NCBI GenBank assembly: GCA_965215315.1
Contig: CBDCDB010000005.1
Coordinates: 1-64,000, forward strand
Source: Truepera sp965215315
Lineage (GTDB): Bacteria > Deinococcota > Deinococci > Deinococcales > Trueperaceae
Direction of reading: 5' to 3'
DNA: 64,000 nt
In this document: in pieces, positions 6,653 to 15,442 of the stretch
Layout: each line of letters opens with the position of its first letter
How positions within the stretch are numbered: the stretch's first letter is position 1
Notes under the pieces: generated by a model
Databases searched by the model: none
Seen by the model: the letters and a program-made list of their open reading frames with translations, nothing else
Told to the model about the DNA's origin: nothing
Made by a program: the position numbers and the translations under genes

Positions 6653-9406
6653 ATGGCAAGATCAAACCGCAACTATGCCGTACCCAAGCCAGCGCAGTAC
6701 GAGTTTGACCGTAAACGTCTTCTCGACCGGATCGAGGCGAGTGAGCCGTCGCTCGTCCTCGTCATTGCTCCAGCGGGCTACGGTAAGTCAATTCTACTCG
6801 CGCAGTACGCCAGAGAGCAGCGTTTGGCCGCTTGGGTAACGATTTCCCAGGAAGCAACGGACGTTCATGATTTGGCTCTAAGCCTCGTGCGGAGTACGCA
6901 ACTCAAATACGATCTCGAGGCGAGCCGTTTCTATGCGTCACTTCGGCAAGGAAAGGGAGCGGATAGGTTAGCCTCTTCACTTTCCAAGGACGTCGACGTT
7001 TCTGGTAAACGGCTCACCTTCGTGATTGACGGCCTTGAAAAGTTATCTAACGATGCGTCCAATTGGTTATCGACCTTCGTCGATTATCTCGACCTCAAGC
7101 ACCGCGTCGTTCTAGCCGGTCGCCACGATAACGACTTTATGCTTGAAGCTAGCAGGGGTAGGAGCATCGTCCGTCTTTCAGCCGATGAACTCACCTTCAG
7201 CCTCGAGGAGACACGTATTCTTTTCGGCCTGGCCGAAAAAGCTTTGCCAGTAGAACAGCTATGGCAACAGATAGCGGGATGGCCGGTGGCCCTCAAGATG
7301 ATCGCCTCGGGCGGGAGCGCCGACGCGACGAACCTTATTACCGGGCCTTTGACGACGTTGCCTCTCTCGCTCCAAGAGATTCTTCCCGACCTGTCGGTGC
7401 TGTTTACGTGGAGCGAAGAGGATGCGTCCGCGCTCGGCCTGGAGCTGCCGGAGGGCTGGCTGGACGCATTGAGTTCGAGCGGTCTACCGCTGGTCTTGCT
7501 CGACCAGGCTGCTTGTCGGCCTCATGATTTGCTGCGCAGTGCTCTCCTCGAACACCTCAAGGGTGATCCGGCCAGGTACACTCAGCGCCAGCACGACGCT
7601 GCCGCGCTTTACTTAAATCAGGGGGAAACGATAAGCGCAATCCGCGCAGCTCTCGAGGCGGACGATCTCGAGCGTGCGGTCGGGTGGGTGCGCGAGGCAG
7701 TGTTTCAGTGGGGTATGCGCTGGGAGTGGACAACGGTGCGCGACCACCTCTCGGCTTTTCCCCAGCAAAGACTACCTCCCGAGCTGCGAACCTACCTCGG
7801 TGCTAGCCTCTCGCAAACAGGTGCCCTCGTCGAGGGCGAGACGATTCTGCGAGGTGTTGTGCAAGAAGGTGCTGCCGACGCCTTGACCTTCGTCAGCCTC
7901 GGTATGGGCGCGATGGGCCGGAACGATTTTTCGTCTGCCTTGCGCTGTGCTGAGGCGGGACTGCCCTTGGCCCACGCACCGTTTGAATCCGTTTTCCTTC
8001 TCCAACTCAAAGGTCTCAGTCTCGTCGGGCAAGATTGGGACGCAGCAAGTCGTGCTGGCGAGGAAGCTTTAGAGGTTGCTAAAACCGTCGGGCACCCCGC
8101 GTTATTATTGGGTGCGGTTATGACGAAAGTTTACGCGGGACTGGGTAAAGAGCGGAACGACTTGCAGGAATACAACACGTTTTACCAACAGGCACGTGCC
8201 GAACTCCAGCGTGCTGTGGAACTGGTGCGTTCCGAGGGTTATTTCAACCAGATGCTCTCTGCGGTAACTGTGCTGGCGCATCTCGACTTCCAGCTGGGCG
8301 AAAGCGAACGTAGTCTTCACCTTGTGGAAGAGATGATGGCGCGCGCAGAAAAGCACCCTAACGCCCTGCCTTACATGTACATGCGCCGCGGCGACCATTA
8401 CCAAGCGAAGGGCGACTTCAGCCGAGCCGTCGGGGAGTACGAGCGCGGGTTCGCTGTGAGCGAGCACCTCAATCCCGGCGTACTTCACCTCTTCGCGTTT
8501 TCGCTCTGCGAGTGCCTGAGATATCTTGACCAACCAGACGAAGCACGCTGGTGGCTCGACAACGCCTTTAGGCCCGGTATCAACGATGCGCCCAAAACAG
8601 TATTCGATCTCAACCACTGCTATTTCCAGGGTGTGCTTGCTCTCGACGAGGGAGATTTAGATACCGCCGAACAAGCTCTGCAAACCTTCGCTGCTCAAGC
8701 AACGCGCCTGACGGATTACTACCACCGAATCGTGCTGGCCCACGCCTATCTTGCCGAGGTTGCAAGGCGCAAAGACTGCCTGACGGAAAACCATATTGAT
8801 ACCCTCCAGAAGGTTTCGGTGCGCTACCAGACGCTCTGGGCACTGCAACGCGAGTCGCGTTACCTCCGCCCGCTCTACGACGACTGCATTGCTCATGGTT
8901 GGCACAGCGAGCTTTTTGCGTTGCCTGCGCAACAAGAGACACACATACTAAAGTTGCGTACACTTGGCGTCCCGACAGCAGAACTCAACGGCCAACTCCT
9001 TGTCCTTCCTCCGAAACCTCTCGGTGTACTTGTTTACCTCGCGTTGCAAGGGCCTTGTCCGGCAGACGAGATCGTCAAGGCCATATGGGAAGGCGAAGAA
9101 CAGATGCGTGCAAATGTTCGAGCCCAAATCCATATCATCAGAAGAGCTTTCGCTGGTGTTACGCAGGAGGGAAAAGCATTTATTCGCCATGACACCCAAA
9201 ACCGTTTGTATGAGCTGCTTGTTGGGGTTAGCGTTGACGCTCTCGATCTAGAGAAAGCGGCAACAGGCTCCCGTAGTGAGAAGGAGAGAGCGATTCAATC
9301 TTATGAACTGCCCTTCATGCTCGCCTTAGACTCCGAGTGGGCGAACCGACTCCGACGCCACTTCCATAGTGCAAAAGACGAACTCATCATCAAACTCTCA
9401 AAATGA
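6653..9406 (+). CDS. Large STAND ATPase regulator with C-terminal winged helix and BTAD-like domain (MalT/SARP-like)
   Basis: 917 residues, ATG at 6653. Residues about 20-300 form a MalT-type STAND NTPase with Walker A APAGYGKS (about 39-46) and a Walker B-like LTFVIDGLEKL. Residues about 310-700 are helical repeats of TPR character. From about 775 there is an OmpR-like winged helix (LNGQLLVLPPKPLGVLVYLA, then ANVRAQIHIIRRAF) and a short BTAD-like tail. Such regulators oligomerise with ATP and an inducer and activate promoters; here the DNA-binding module is C-terminal. The ligand and targets are unknown; the divergent sulfotransferase is the nearest candidate target. Confidence 0.8.
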   Translation: MARSNRNYAVPKPAQYEFDRKRLLDRIEASEPSLVLVIAPAGYGKSILLAQYAREQRLAAWVTISQEATDVHDLALSLVRSTQLKYDLEASRFYASLRQGKGADRLASSLSKDVDVSGKRLTFVIDGLEKLSNDASNWLSTFVDYLDLKHRVVLAGRHDNDFMLEASRGRSIVRLSADELTFSLEETRILFGLAEKALPVEQLWQQIAGWPVALKMIASGGSADATNLITGPLTTLPLSLQEILPDLSVLFTWSEEDASALGLELPEGWLDALSSSGLPLVLLDQAACRPHDLLRSALLEHLKGDPARYTQRQHDAAALYLNQGETISAIRAALEADDLERAVGWVREAVFQWGMRWEWTTVRDHLSAFPQQRLPPELRTYLGASLSQTGALVEGETILRGVVQEGAADALTFVSLGMGAMGRNDFSSALRCAEAGLPLAHAPFESVFLLQLKGLSLVGQDWDAASRAGEEALEVAKTVGHPALLLGAVMTKVYAGLGKERNDLQEYNTFYQQARAELQRAVELVRSEGYFNQMLSAVTVLAHLDFQLGESERSLHLVEEMMARAEKHPNALPYMYMRRGDHYQAKGDFSRAVGEYERGFAVSEHLNPGVLHLFAFSLCECLRYLDQPDEARWWLDNAFRPGINDAPKTVFDLNHCYFQGVLALDEGDLDTAEQALQTFAAQATRLTDYYHRIVLAHAYLAEVARRKDCLTENHIDTLQKVSVRYQTLWALQRESRYLRPLYDDCIAHGWHSELFALPAQQETHILKLRTLGVPTAELNGQLLVLPPKPLGVLVYLALQGPCPADEIVKAIWEGEEQMRANVRAQIHIIRRAFAGVTQEGKAFIRHDTQNRLYELLVGVSVDALDLEKAATGSRSEKERAIQSYELPFMLALDSEWANRLRRHFHSAKDELIIKLSK

Positions 9407-9413
9407 ATATTTT

Positions 9414-9471
9414 CTTCTGGAAAGTATACACGCCGTAATAGCGTCCTAAGCGGTCACTTACTTTTCAGAAG
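9414..9471. promoter_or_regulatory. 13-bp inverted repeat with 32-nt spacer
   Basis: CTTCTGGAAAGTA (9414-9426) and TACTTTTCAGAAG (9459-9471) are complementary at 12 of 13 positions. The pair starts 8 bp after the stop of the large regulator gene. It could form a long-loop hairpin acting as a terminator, or be a two-half-site operator. Confidence 0.4.
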
Positions 9472-9618
9472 TAGGTATTTGTTCGTCTTATGCGTCCGCC
9501 TTTTCTCTCATTTATACATTTTGAGAACCACAAGCACCTCTTAGCAAAATAAAATCTTTTTATTGATGGCTACGGGGCGAGTATAAACAGCCCCGATACA
9601 CACGATGAGGAGGGCGAG

Positions 9619-9837
9619 GTGACTTGTGAACCTAAAAGATCGAGCTTGTTCGCCTGCATGACCCTCAAGGTCACAAAGCTTATCAATGGGGAGGTGCATG
9701 TATGTCTTGATTTAGGCCGTATTCAAGCCTTGAAGCTTACAGAGATCATACATATTCAATACGTTGTCGAAAACGCATTTCATGAACTGCTTGCCTCATT
9801 ACCTGATGATGCTAGCACGCAAGAAAAAGCGGGATAA
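9619..9837 (+). CDS. Hypothetical 72-residue protein
   Basis: GTG start at 9619 with GAGGAGG at 9606-9612, ending 5 bp before the DUF418 gene and so probably in its transcript. The product contains KVTKLINGEVHVCLDLGRIQ and VVENAFHELLASL, a soluble mixed alpha/beta composition without signal or membrane segment. I recognise no family. The clear ribosome site and tight spacing support it being translated. Confidence 0.5.
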   Translation: MTCEPKRSSLFACMTLKVTKLINGEVHVCLDLGRIQALKLTEIIHIQYVVENAFHELLASLPDDASTQEKAG

Positions 9838-9842
9838 CGATC

Positions 9843-10985
9843 ATGCGTCAATCAGCCATCAACGCGCGGTTGATTAACCTCGACATTCTAAGAGGGTTTT
9901 CGCTCCTAGGGGTGCTCCTTGCCAACCTGCAATCCCTTACCTACCCCGGTACCTATCTCCCTCCACTTACTTTTGCCGACCACACTACGCTCGATAGGGT
10001 TTCAGAGACGTTTATCCGCAGCCTTGCCGAAGGTTCGTTCTACCCGCTGTTTGCCACCTTGTTCGGTTTAGGTTTTGCCTTGCAGATGCAAAAGCCGGGA
10101 TTTACACCCGACCACTTTCGTCGGCGTCTGCTGGTTCTGCTCGCCTTCGGTGTGCTGCACGCCGTTTTGGTATGGGAGGGAGATATTCTCGTCTCCTACG
10201 CTTTACTCGGTTTTGCACTTATCCCACTTCGTAACAGATCATCACGTACCCTACTGCCCACTATCTGCGGGTGTCTTATCTATTCGCTAGGGATGTTCTA
10301 CGCCGCTTTTAACGCTGGCGAGACCCCTCAGAGCCACCTCGAGCTGGTAACAACGACCTATGCCCAAGGCAGTTATCTCGCGGCGACGCAGCTACGCCTG
10401 ATTGACCTCAGTGCGGTACTCGTCGAAGCCCTTGTTTATTTCCCTCACATCCTGGCGTGCTTTGTCTTCGGCCTGCTCGTCGGCAGGCGCGGAGCCGAAA
10501 AGACTCTGTCGGACAGTCGCCTGCTCCGCCGCACCCTCGTTTTATCGCTCAGCGTCGGTCTGCCCATCGTCACCGCTCACGGTGTGGTGATGTTCACGCA
10601 ACCTGCTATACCGGCCTGGCTGGCCGCGCTCGACACCGCCCTCGGAAGTGCAGCGCTCGGCTTCGCTTACGCAGCCACGCTACTGTTGCTGCTTCAAAAA
10701 CCTGTATGGCGGCAGCGGCTCGAGCCGCTGAGCTTCGTCGGTCGTACCAGCCTGAGTAACTATCTCTTACAGTCACTTATCTTTACCTCACTCTACTACG
10801 GTTGTGGAGGTGGTCTTTATGCCCGTGTTCCGCTAAGTGTAAGCGTCTTGCTCGCCCTGACGCTCTACACCCTTCAAGTTCTTGCAAGCCGCTGGTGGCT
10901 CTCGCAGCACGCTCAGGGTCCTATGGAGGCGTTGTGGCGTCGCCTGACCCACAACAAGGCGTCTGCTTTGTTAAAAGAGCCCTGA
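9843..10985 (+). CDS. DUF418 family integral membrane protein (YeiB-like)
   Basis: 380 residues, ATG at 9843. NLDILRGFSLLGVLLANLQS is the signature opening of the DUF418/YeiB family, and the C-terminal half (FVGRTSLSNYLLQSLIFTSL) is the conserved DUF418 domain. About eight to ten hydrophobic helices are visible. The family is related to the heparan-alpha-glucosaminide acetyltransferase/DUF1624 group and is often annotated as a transporter or acyltransferase without firm evidence. It follows the small gene at 9619. Function unknown; family assignment is secure. Confidence 0.85.
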   Translation: MRQSAINARLINLDILRGFSLLGVLLANLQSLTYPGTYLPPLTFADHTTLDRVSETFIRSLAEGSFYPLFATLFGLGFALQMQKPGFTPDHFRRRLLVLLAFGVLHAVLVWEGDILVSYALLGFALIPLRNRSSRTLLPTICGCLIYSLGMFYAAFNAGETPQSHLELVTTTYAQGSYLAATQLRLIDLSAVLVEALVYFPHILACFVFGLLVGRRGAEKTLSDSRLLRRTLVLSLSVGLPIVTAHGVVMFTQPAIPAWLAALDTALGSAALGFAYAATLLLLLQKPVWRQRLEPLSFVGRTSLSNYLLQSLIFTSLYYGCGGGLYARVPLSVSVLLALTLYTLQVLASRWWLSQHAQGPMEALWRRLTHNKASALLKEP

Positions 10986-11300
10986 TAAAAGTGGTGAAAC
11001 CCAGCTCACATGTTAAAGTTACGGCTTAGGAGGTTCATACTCATAACACACTTGCTACGCCGGACGTAGCGGTACAGCCAAAACGGAGAAACCCCGGTTG
11101 CTTCCAACAACCAGGATTTCTAAAAACTTTGGACGCATGTCCTTGACCCAACGAATGAGGTCAGAATACAGCGTCCAAGTGGTGTCGTCAACTCTTTTCG
11201 ACCCAAAGGATGCCGATATGAAGATTTCGCCCCTGACCGGCGGAACGCGACGTGGTCGTTTAGCCACGGTGCAGATACGGATCAGTCACAAGGTGCAGAT
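10986..11300. other. Intergenic region upstream of the winged-helix protein
   Basis: 315 bp with no gene I can support. Short open frames on both strands (68 and 70 codons) overlap each other and look like neither family members nor coupled genes. AGGTGCAGATA-like sequence occurs twice just before 11,301 (about 11,269 and 11,290). Confidence 0.5.
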
Positions 11301-12587
11301 ATGACCGGGGCAGCGCAAGCCACGTCAGGTGCTGCGCTAGACGCTACTGAAGCACAAGCACACCCCAGAACCACACACGACTACCAGCGACGCTTTGCCC
11401 AACTCCCGGAGCAGCGTAAACACGAGCTGGCGCGGGTTGTTGCTGGCCTGACCCAGGTCCAGGGGAGAGTTGCCGCACAGAGGTGGCTCGAGCGACAGCT
11501 CGAGGCTGCACTGTTCCAACCTTCAGCCGGTACCGGCGGCCTCGGCCCGAGTACCGGCAGACCGGCCAGTAGGGTCATAGAAAACGACTTTCGTCTGTTC
11601 CAGACCGCAGCTACCGCCGAACCGACGCCAAACCGGGACCAGCTGGTCGAGAACGCCCCGACCACCTTGGCTACGCTGTCCCCCGACGAAAAACAGAACT
11701 TGCTGGCAGTCGAGGCTGCTAAACCCTTTTCACGAGAGCAGCTCGAACTCGTCACACCTGCCCTGACGCCCCAGAGCACCAAGGTCTTCGAGTTTATGCA
11801 CCTGTTCGCCTGCTCGCAGGCGCTGAGTAAAGGACAGAGCTTAAAAGCCCACCAGATAAGCTTCTTTCTACCTGCCGAGACCATCTTTCTCGCTACCGGC
11901 GTTCCTAAACGCACGGTCTACGACGCTTTGCGGCGGATCAAGGCTCTAAAACTTATCGACTACCGGGGACACGTCACTACGTTGGCGGGTCGCGGCAACC
12001 GCTGTGACGGAACCGTATTCGCGGTGAAACTCAACGCCTTGCGAACCGGTGAGGCGCACGTGACATTCGAGGATTTGAAGGTTTCAGACTATCGCGACCT
12101 GGGAAAAGACATCGAGGCTGAGCGAACCGTCTTTCGCCTTGCACAGTCAGGAACGTGGGTAGGGAATCTAAAAGACAGACTTTGCCGGTTACTGAGCTGG
12201 GTGCAGAGCAACTGTACACGGCCCTGGAACGTAAGCACTTGTAAACCTCGTTTCTTGACTGTGCAATCAAGTAGCAGGGATGGACTCGAGACGATCCTGG
12301 ACATCACACATGGCCCCAAAGCGGGCCGGGGCGTGCGTATCGGCGCAGCAGCTAGCGCCATCGCCCGGGCACTTGGAGATCAGCACTCGTTGCCGTTCTG
12401 GACCCGCTTCTGCGACGCCGTAGCCAACCTCGCCGAAGGTGGGGGGCGGGACTATACGCTCTCCATTAAGGCTTGTCTACAGCGGGAGATGACAGCCAAA
12501 GCGGAGGGGTTCGCCCGCAGTCCTGCGGCGCTCTTTATCTCACGTTTAAAAGAGTCGGGAGTGTACGGAGAAATTATGGACGCTTAG
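11301..12587 (+). CDS. Winged-helix DNA-binding protein, possible plasmid replication or maintenance factor
   Basis: 428 residues, ATG at 11301; no strong ribosome site. Residues about 190-230 hold a helix-turn-helix/winged-helix (FLATGVPKRTVYDALRRIKA, then LIDYRGHVTTLAGRG), the layout of plasmid Rep or transcription-factor wH domains. An N-terminal Ala/Gln-rich helical part precedes it. The C-terminal part contains a long conserved-looking region around TRFCDAVANLAEGGG but no catalytic motif I know. Three 27-bp direct repeats begin 100 bp downstream and are candidate binding sites. It could be a second initiator, a partition-linked protein or a transcription factor; I cannot decide. Confidence 0.5.
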   Translation: MTGAAQATSGAALDATEAQAHPRTTHDYQRRFAQLPEQRKHELARVVAGLTQVQGRVAAQRWLERQLEAALFQPSAGTGGLGPSTGRPASRVIENDFRLFQTAATAEPTPNRDQLVENAPTTLATLSPDEKQNLLAVEAAKPFSREQLELVTPALTPQSTKVFEFMHLFACSQALSKGQSLKAHQISFFLPAETIFLATGVPKRTVYDALRRIKALKLIDYRGHVTTLAGRGNRCDGTVFAVKLNALRTGEAHVTFEDLKVSDYRDLGKDIEAERTVFRLAQSGTWVGNLKDRLCRLLSWVQSNCTRPWNVSTCKPRFLTVQSSSRDGLETILDITHGPKAGRGVRIGAAASAIARALGDQHSLPFWTRFCDAVANLAEGGGRDYTLSIKACLQREMTAKAEGFARSPAALFISRLKESGVYGEIMDA

Positions 12588-12686
12588 TCTGGCTGGAAAA
12601 TTCGTTTTGCTAAATACCAGGACCGAACACACGGATCGAGCCTTGAACTTCTTTGATTCACGTCACCACGCCCAGTCACCTGCCAG

Positions 12687-12869
12687 GTCGCAATTTCGTT
12701 TCTGTCAGTACGGGTGCCTTCGCCTGCTTGGGCCAACCTCGGCCGGTCTTACAACTTACTTTCAAGTCGCAATTTCGTTTCTGTCAGTATGGGTAGCTTT
12801 ATGCCTTTAAGCCACGCCGGTTGGTATGGCCATCGGTCCAAAGTCGCAATTTCGTTTCTGTCAGTATGG
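12687..12869. repeat. Three near-perfect 27-bp direct repeats, 77-79 bp apart
   Basis: Copies at 12687-12713, 12766-12792 and 12843-12869 begin GTCGCAATTTCGTTTCTGTC and end AGTAYGG; only one base differs among them. The intervening 50-52 bp are unrelated to each other. The array lies between the stop of the winged-helix gene and the stop of the convergent XRE gene. A protein-binding array (origin, centromere or operator) is the best reading. Confidence 0.75.
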
Positions 12870-12883
12870 TGTCCGTCAGCACC

Positions 12884-13576
12884 TTACCGTGCTGGTGCTG
12901 GCCCGCATCTCCAAACGACCACGCCCAATCGCTTCAAGGTTTTTACATTGTTTAAGACGAGGTAGGGCTCGCCCGCGGTCTGTGCTGGGATTAAAACATT
13001 TGCAACGTCGATGTGATGGCGGTAAACGACGAGTTTTGCCTGCTCTGGCCACCACCCAGCCATATACCTCCCGGCCCGCACGTCGCCTTCAGGATCGACT
13101 GCGATGATATCGCACTCTGTGACGTAGCCCTGCTGGGTCGTTTCAACGCTTAGCAGACCCGCTTTACGCAAGCTGTACACGCGGAGATGCTTTTGCGTGA
13201 GGCCAAGCAGCTCGAGGTGCTGGCGGGGAACGGGCACGACGGCGCTCGCCTCGTCGTGGGCGTCCACCTGCTCGACGGTGAACTCGCGCCACACCTTATC
13301 GACTGTCGCGGGGTCGAGCTCTTTGTCCGACATGTACGCCAGCGCGAACAGGTAAATAGCGGGGATTCCGAAGACCTGAGAGAAGCCCTCGAGCTGACGC
13401 AGGCTCGGGCCACCTTGCAAAAGGCTGCGTTCGATAACCGAAACCGACGCGCCAGCGATGTTACCCCCGGAACGTTCGGCAACATCGGCAACACGAAGTC
13501 CCCGGCTCTCACGAACCTGGCGTAGATAAGCACCGAAATCAAAGGGCCACGCTTCGGGGAAGCGAAAGTCTTTCAT
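12884..13576 (-). CDS. XRE-family transcriptional regulator
   Basis: 230 residues from the ATG at 13576 (beginning MKDFRFPEAW); the frame is open further upstream to 13648 but the residues there look non-coding. Residues about 14-75 are a Cro/C1-type HTH (FGAYLRQVRESRGLRVADVAE, SVSVIERSLLQGGPSLRQLEG). The C-terminal 130 residues resemble a sensor domain with beta-strands (GYVTECDIIAVDPEGDVRAG), somewhat like LexA/CI C-terminal folds but without an obvious Ser-Lys peptidase dyad. It is divergent from the transfer cluster that starts at 13839 and is a plausible repressor of it. Confidence 0.75.
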   Translation of the reverse strand: MKDFRFPEAWPFDFGAYLRQVRESRGLRVADVAERSGGNIAGASVSVIERSLLQGGPSLRQLEGFSQVFGIPAIYLFALAYMSDKELDPATVDKVWREFTVEQVDAHDEASAVVPVPRQHLELLGLTQKHLRVYSLRKAGLLSVETTQQGYVTECDIIAVDPEGDVRAGRYMAGWWPEQAKLVVYRHHIDVANVLIPAQTAGEPYLVLNNVKTLKRLGVVVWRCGPAPAR

Positions 13577-13838
13577 GACCACAGTTTGCCATACTCCGCG
13601 AATTTGAATCACGGAAGGTGCTGGTCGGGAAGAGCGACACCTTGACACGTTTATAAACCTGTACTAAACTTCCAGTCACGCGCTGTATACACAAATATGA
13701 TTTGTAAATAGCGCTAAAAGGATGTGGCTCCGTAAGTTTGGCGACTGGGGAACCACACCGACTAAATCCCCGCTCATTGGCGGGTATGTACGCCATTTTG
13801 GCGCACACTGCCCGCCATTGTAGCGCACTGGAGGGCTT
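13577..13838. promoter_or_regulatory. Divergent control region with direct/inverted repeats overlapping the ribosome site of the transfer cluster
   Basis: Between the XRE gene and the first gene of the transfer cluster. CGCCATTTTGGCGCAC (13791) and CGCCATTGTAGCGCAC (13813) are direct repeats with a 22-bp period; the first contains the dyad CGCCA-TTT-TGGCG. The second touches the GGAGGG ribosome site at about 13830, so a protein bound here would block initiation. Candidate ligands are the XRE protein or the HTH protein at 13839. Confidence 0.6.
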
Positions 13839-14627
13839 ATGGGCGAGCAACGCACGCGCGACGCGGAGTTCTTTTACCGGCTGAACGAACTCCGTGAGCT
13901 GACAGGCTACGCACCCAAGCGTCTTAACGAGATCGCTAAACGCTATAAAAATCGCCGCGGAACCGACGGTAGGCGGAAGCGGGTTTTCTACCTTGCAGAC
14001 GAGCAGATCTGCAACGATGAGTTCTCAGCCTGGTTACTCGAGGGCCGCTTCTGCGGGTCGCTTGTACCAGAACGACCGAAAGGGACGGTAACGCTCAAAC
14101 AAGCCGAGCGGATGGGCACCTCTTACCACTCGTTACAGCGGCGCATACACGCTGGAAAACTCGAGGCGTACGTCTCTCGGGGACGCTACTACGTCGAGCG
14201 CGTCGCGGTCGAGACCCTTGGTGAGCGTTTTACCCCAGCACCAGCAAACTGGCTTCCCGTCGTCTGCCTGACAACGCTAGCGGGAAGAGCCCGGCAGAGC
14301 GTTTACGCGTGGGTGAAGCGGCAATCCGAAGTCCGGACGTTCTTCCATCCGCAGCGCGCGCAGCCCGCCCAACATCTGCCTGTTCAGGACGCCCTCGACT
14401 ACCTGAGTAAGGCCCTCGGTAGCGCCCACCTGGCGATCAAAATGCTCGCCCGGCACGCCCCCAAGTATGTTCGGTCGCTCTCCAAAAGCGTGGTCGAGAA
14501 CCTTTTCGGCACGCCTAGCGAGCTTCATGGGTTTGAAACACCCCAGATCACACCCATAACCGGGGTGGCCCAGCCGCCGCTTAACCCCTCGCAACTAGGA
14601 CACGAGCTGCTATCACTTAGGACATGA
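13839..14627 (+). CDS. HTH DNA-binding protein, first gene of the transfer cluster
   Basis: 262 residues, ATG at 13839 with GGAGGG upstream. It contains two or three helix-turn-helix-like segments: FFYRLNELRELTGYAPKRLN near the N-terminus, TLKQAERMGTSYHSLQRRIH (excisionase/MerR-like) near residues 87-108, and LTTLAGRARQSVYAWVKRQ near 147-165. No membrane segments. The stop overlaps the next start by 4 nt, so it is co-transcribed with the secretion genes. Likely a local regulator or relaxosome-type DNA-binding protein; I recognise no named family. Confidence 0.55.
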   Translation: MGEQRTRDAEFFYRLNELRELTGYAPKRLNEIAKRYKNRRGTDGRRKRVFYLADEQICNDEFSAWLLEGRFCGSLVPERPKGTVTLKQAERMGTSYHSLQRRIHAGKLEAYVSRGRYYVERVAVETLGERFTPAPANWLPVVCLTTLAGRARQSVYAWVKRQSEVRTFFHPQRAQPAQHLPVQDALDYLSKALGSAHLAIKMLARHAPKYVRSLSKSVVENLFGTPSELHGFETPQITPITGVAQPPLNPSQLGHELLSLRT

Positions 14628-15442
14628 ACACACCCTTTTGGTCTAAACGCAGCCTGGCCATGCTCATCACCCTCTTGACCCTTTCCACCGTCGTCAGTGC
14701 CCAGGAAGAATTCACCCTCGAGTACCTCGACCTCGAGACCCTCGACAGCACCCCGGCAGAGATTTTGATTTCGCCGAGCTACCAGACGCTGATCGAATTC
14801 GAAGGCTTGCAGATCGGGCGACCTACTAGCGGGCGCGTCGACCTGCTTACGATGGAGCATGAATCCGACACCGTGCGGGTACGCGCCAACGAACCGGTAG
14901 TTAACACCGACCTCGTCGTTCCCGTCGGAGGCACCGTTGCCATGTTCAGCCTCGAGGTAGACGAAGACGCCACCGCCCCCAAACGCTATGTGGTGCGCCG
15001 TCCCCGGGAGCTGCAGACTCGCCAAGATGAGACCACCGGAACGGTGGCCAGTATTTTGCGAGACCTGACGCGGCAGGGGAGACGCCCTGAAATCTTGCCT
15101 GAAGGCGTCACGTTCGACGCCCAGCTTCTGTTCTTGACCGATCAGCAGGTCGTCATCCAATACGCGCTGGCGAACACCGGCGAGTTCCCTATCACCGCCG
15201 AGACGCAGCGCCTGAGCCTGACCTACGAAGGCGAGCCGGTACCTCGGATCATCTCACGCATTGCCCCCGACGACGGCCTGGCGCGCATCCAGCCAGGGGA
15301 AGGCGAATACGGCACCATCGTCGTGAACGACCCGCCTGACGGACCCTTGCTGCTCGAGTGGCCGATCACCGAGATCGGACCCGGCGCAACTTACTACATC
15401 CGAAGGGACTACCGTGAGGGTCTTACCCGCGCCGTCCAGTAA
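14624..15442 (+). CDS. Exported protein of the secretion cluster, weakly VirB9/TrbG-like
   Basis: 272 residues. LAMLITLLTLSTVVSAQ is a Sec signal peptide with cleavage after SAQ. The mature protein is beta-rich: YQTLIEFEGLQIGRPTSGRV, then VRANEPVVNTDLVVPVGG, then AMFSLEVDEDATAPKRYVV. This ordering resembles the N-terminal beta domain of VirB9/TrbG, which contacts VirB10 in the outer-membrane core. The second half (EILPEGVTFDAQLLFLTDQQ and on) would be the second beta domain. Overlaps both neighbours, so it is operonic. The VirB9 comparison is by eye and tentative. Confidence 0.5.
   Translation: MNTPFWSKRSLAMLITLLTLSTVVSAQEEFTLEYLDLETLDSTPAEILISPSYQTLIEFEGLQIGRPTSGRVDLLTMEHESDTVRVRANEPVVNTDLVVPVGGTVAMFSLEVDEDATAPKRYVVRRPRELQTRQDETTGTVASILRDLTRQGRRPEILPEGVTFDAQLLFLTDQQVVIQYALANTGEFPITAETQRLSLTYEGEPVPRIISRIAPDDGLARIQPGEGEYGTIVVNDPPDGPLLLEWPITEIGPGATYYIRRDYREGLTRAVQ

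Noticed and set aside
8105..8617. 170-codon minus-strand frame inside the STAND regulator gene
   Set aside because: Shadow of the regulator coding frame; no ribosome site and no recognisable motif.
11055..11304. Two overlapping short frames on opposite strands before the winged-helix gene
   Set aside because: They overlap each other, lack ribosome sites and show no family; some resemblance of the minus one to transposase text was too weak.
12687..12869. CRISPR array
   Set aside because: Only three repeats, spacers of 50-52 bp are too long, the repeat has no typical terminal palindrome, and no cas genes are present.
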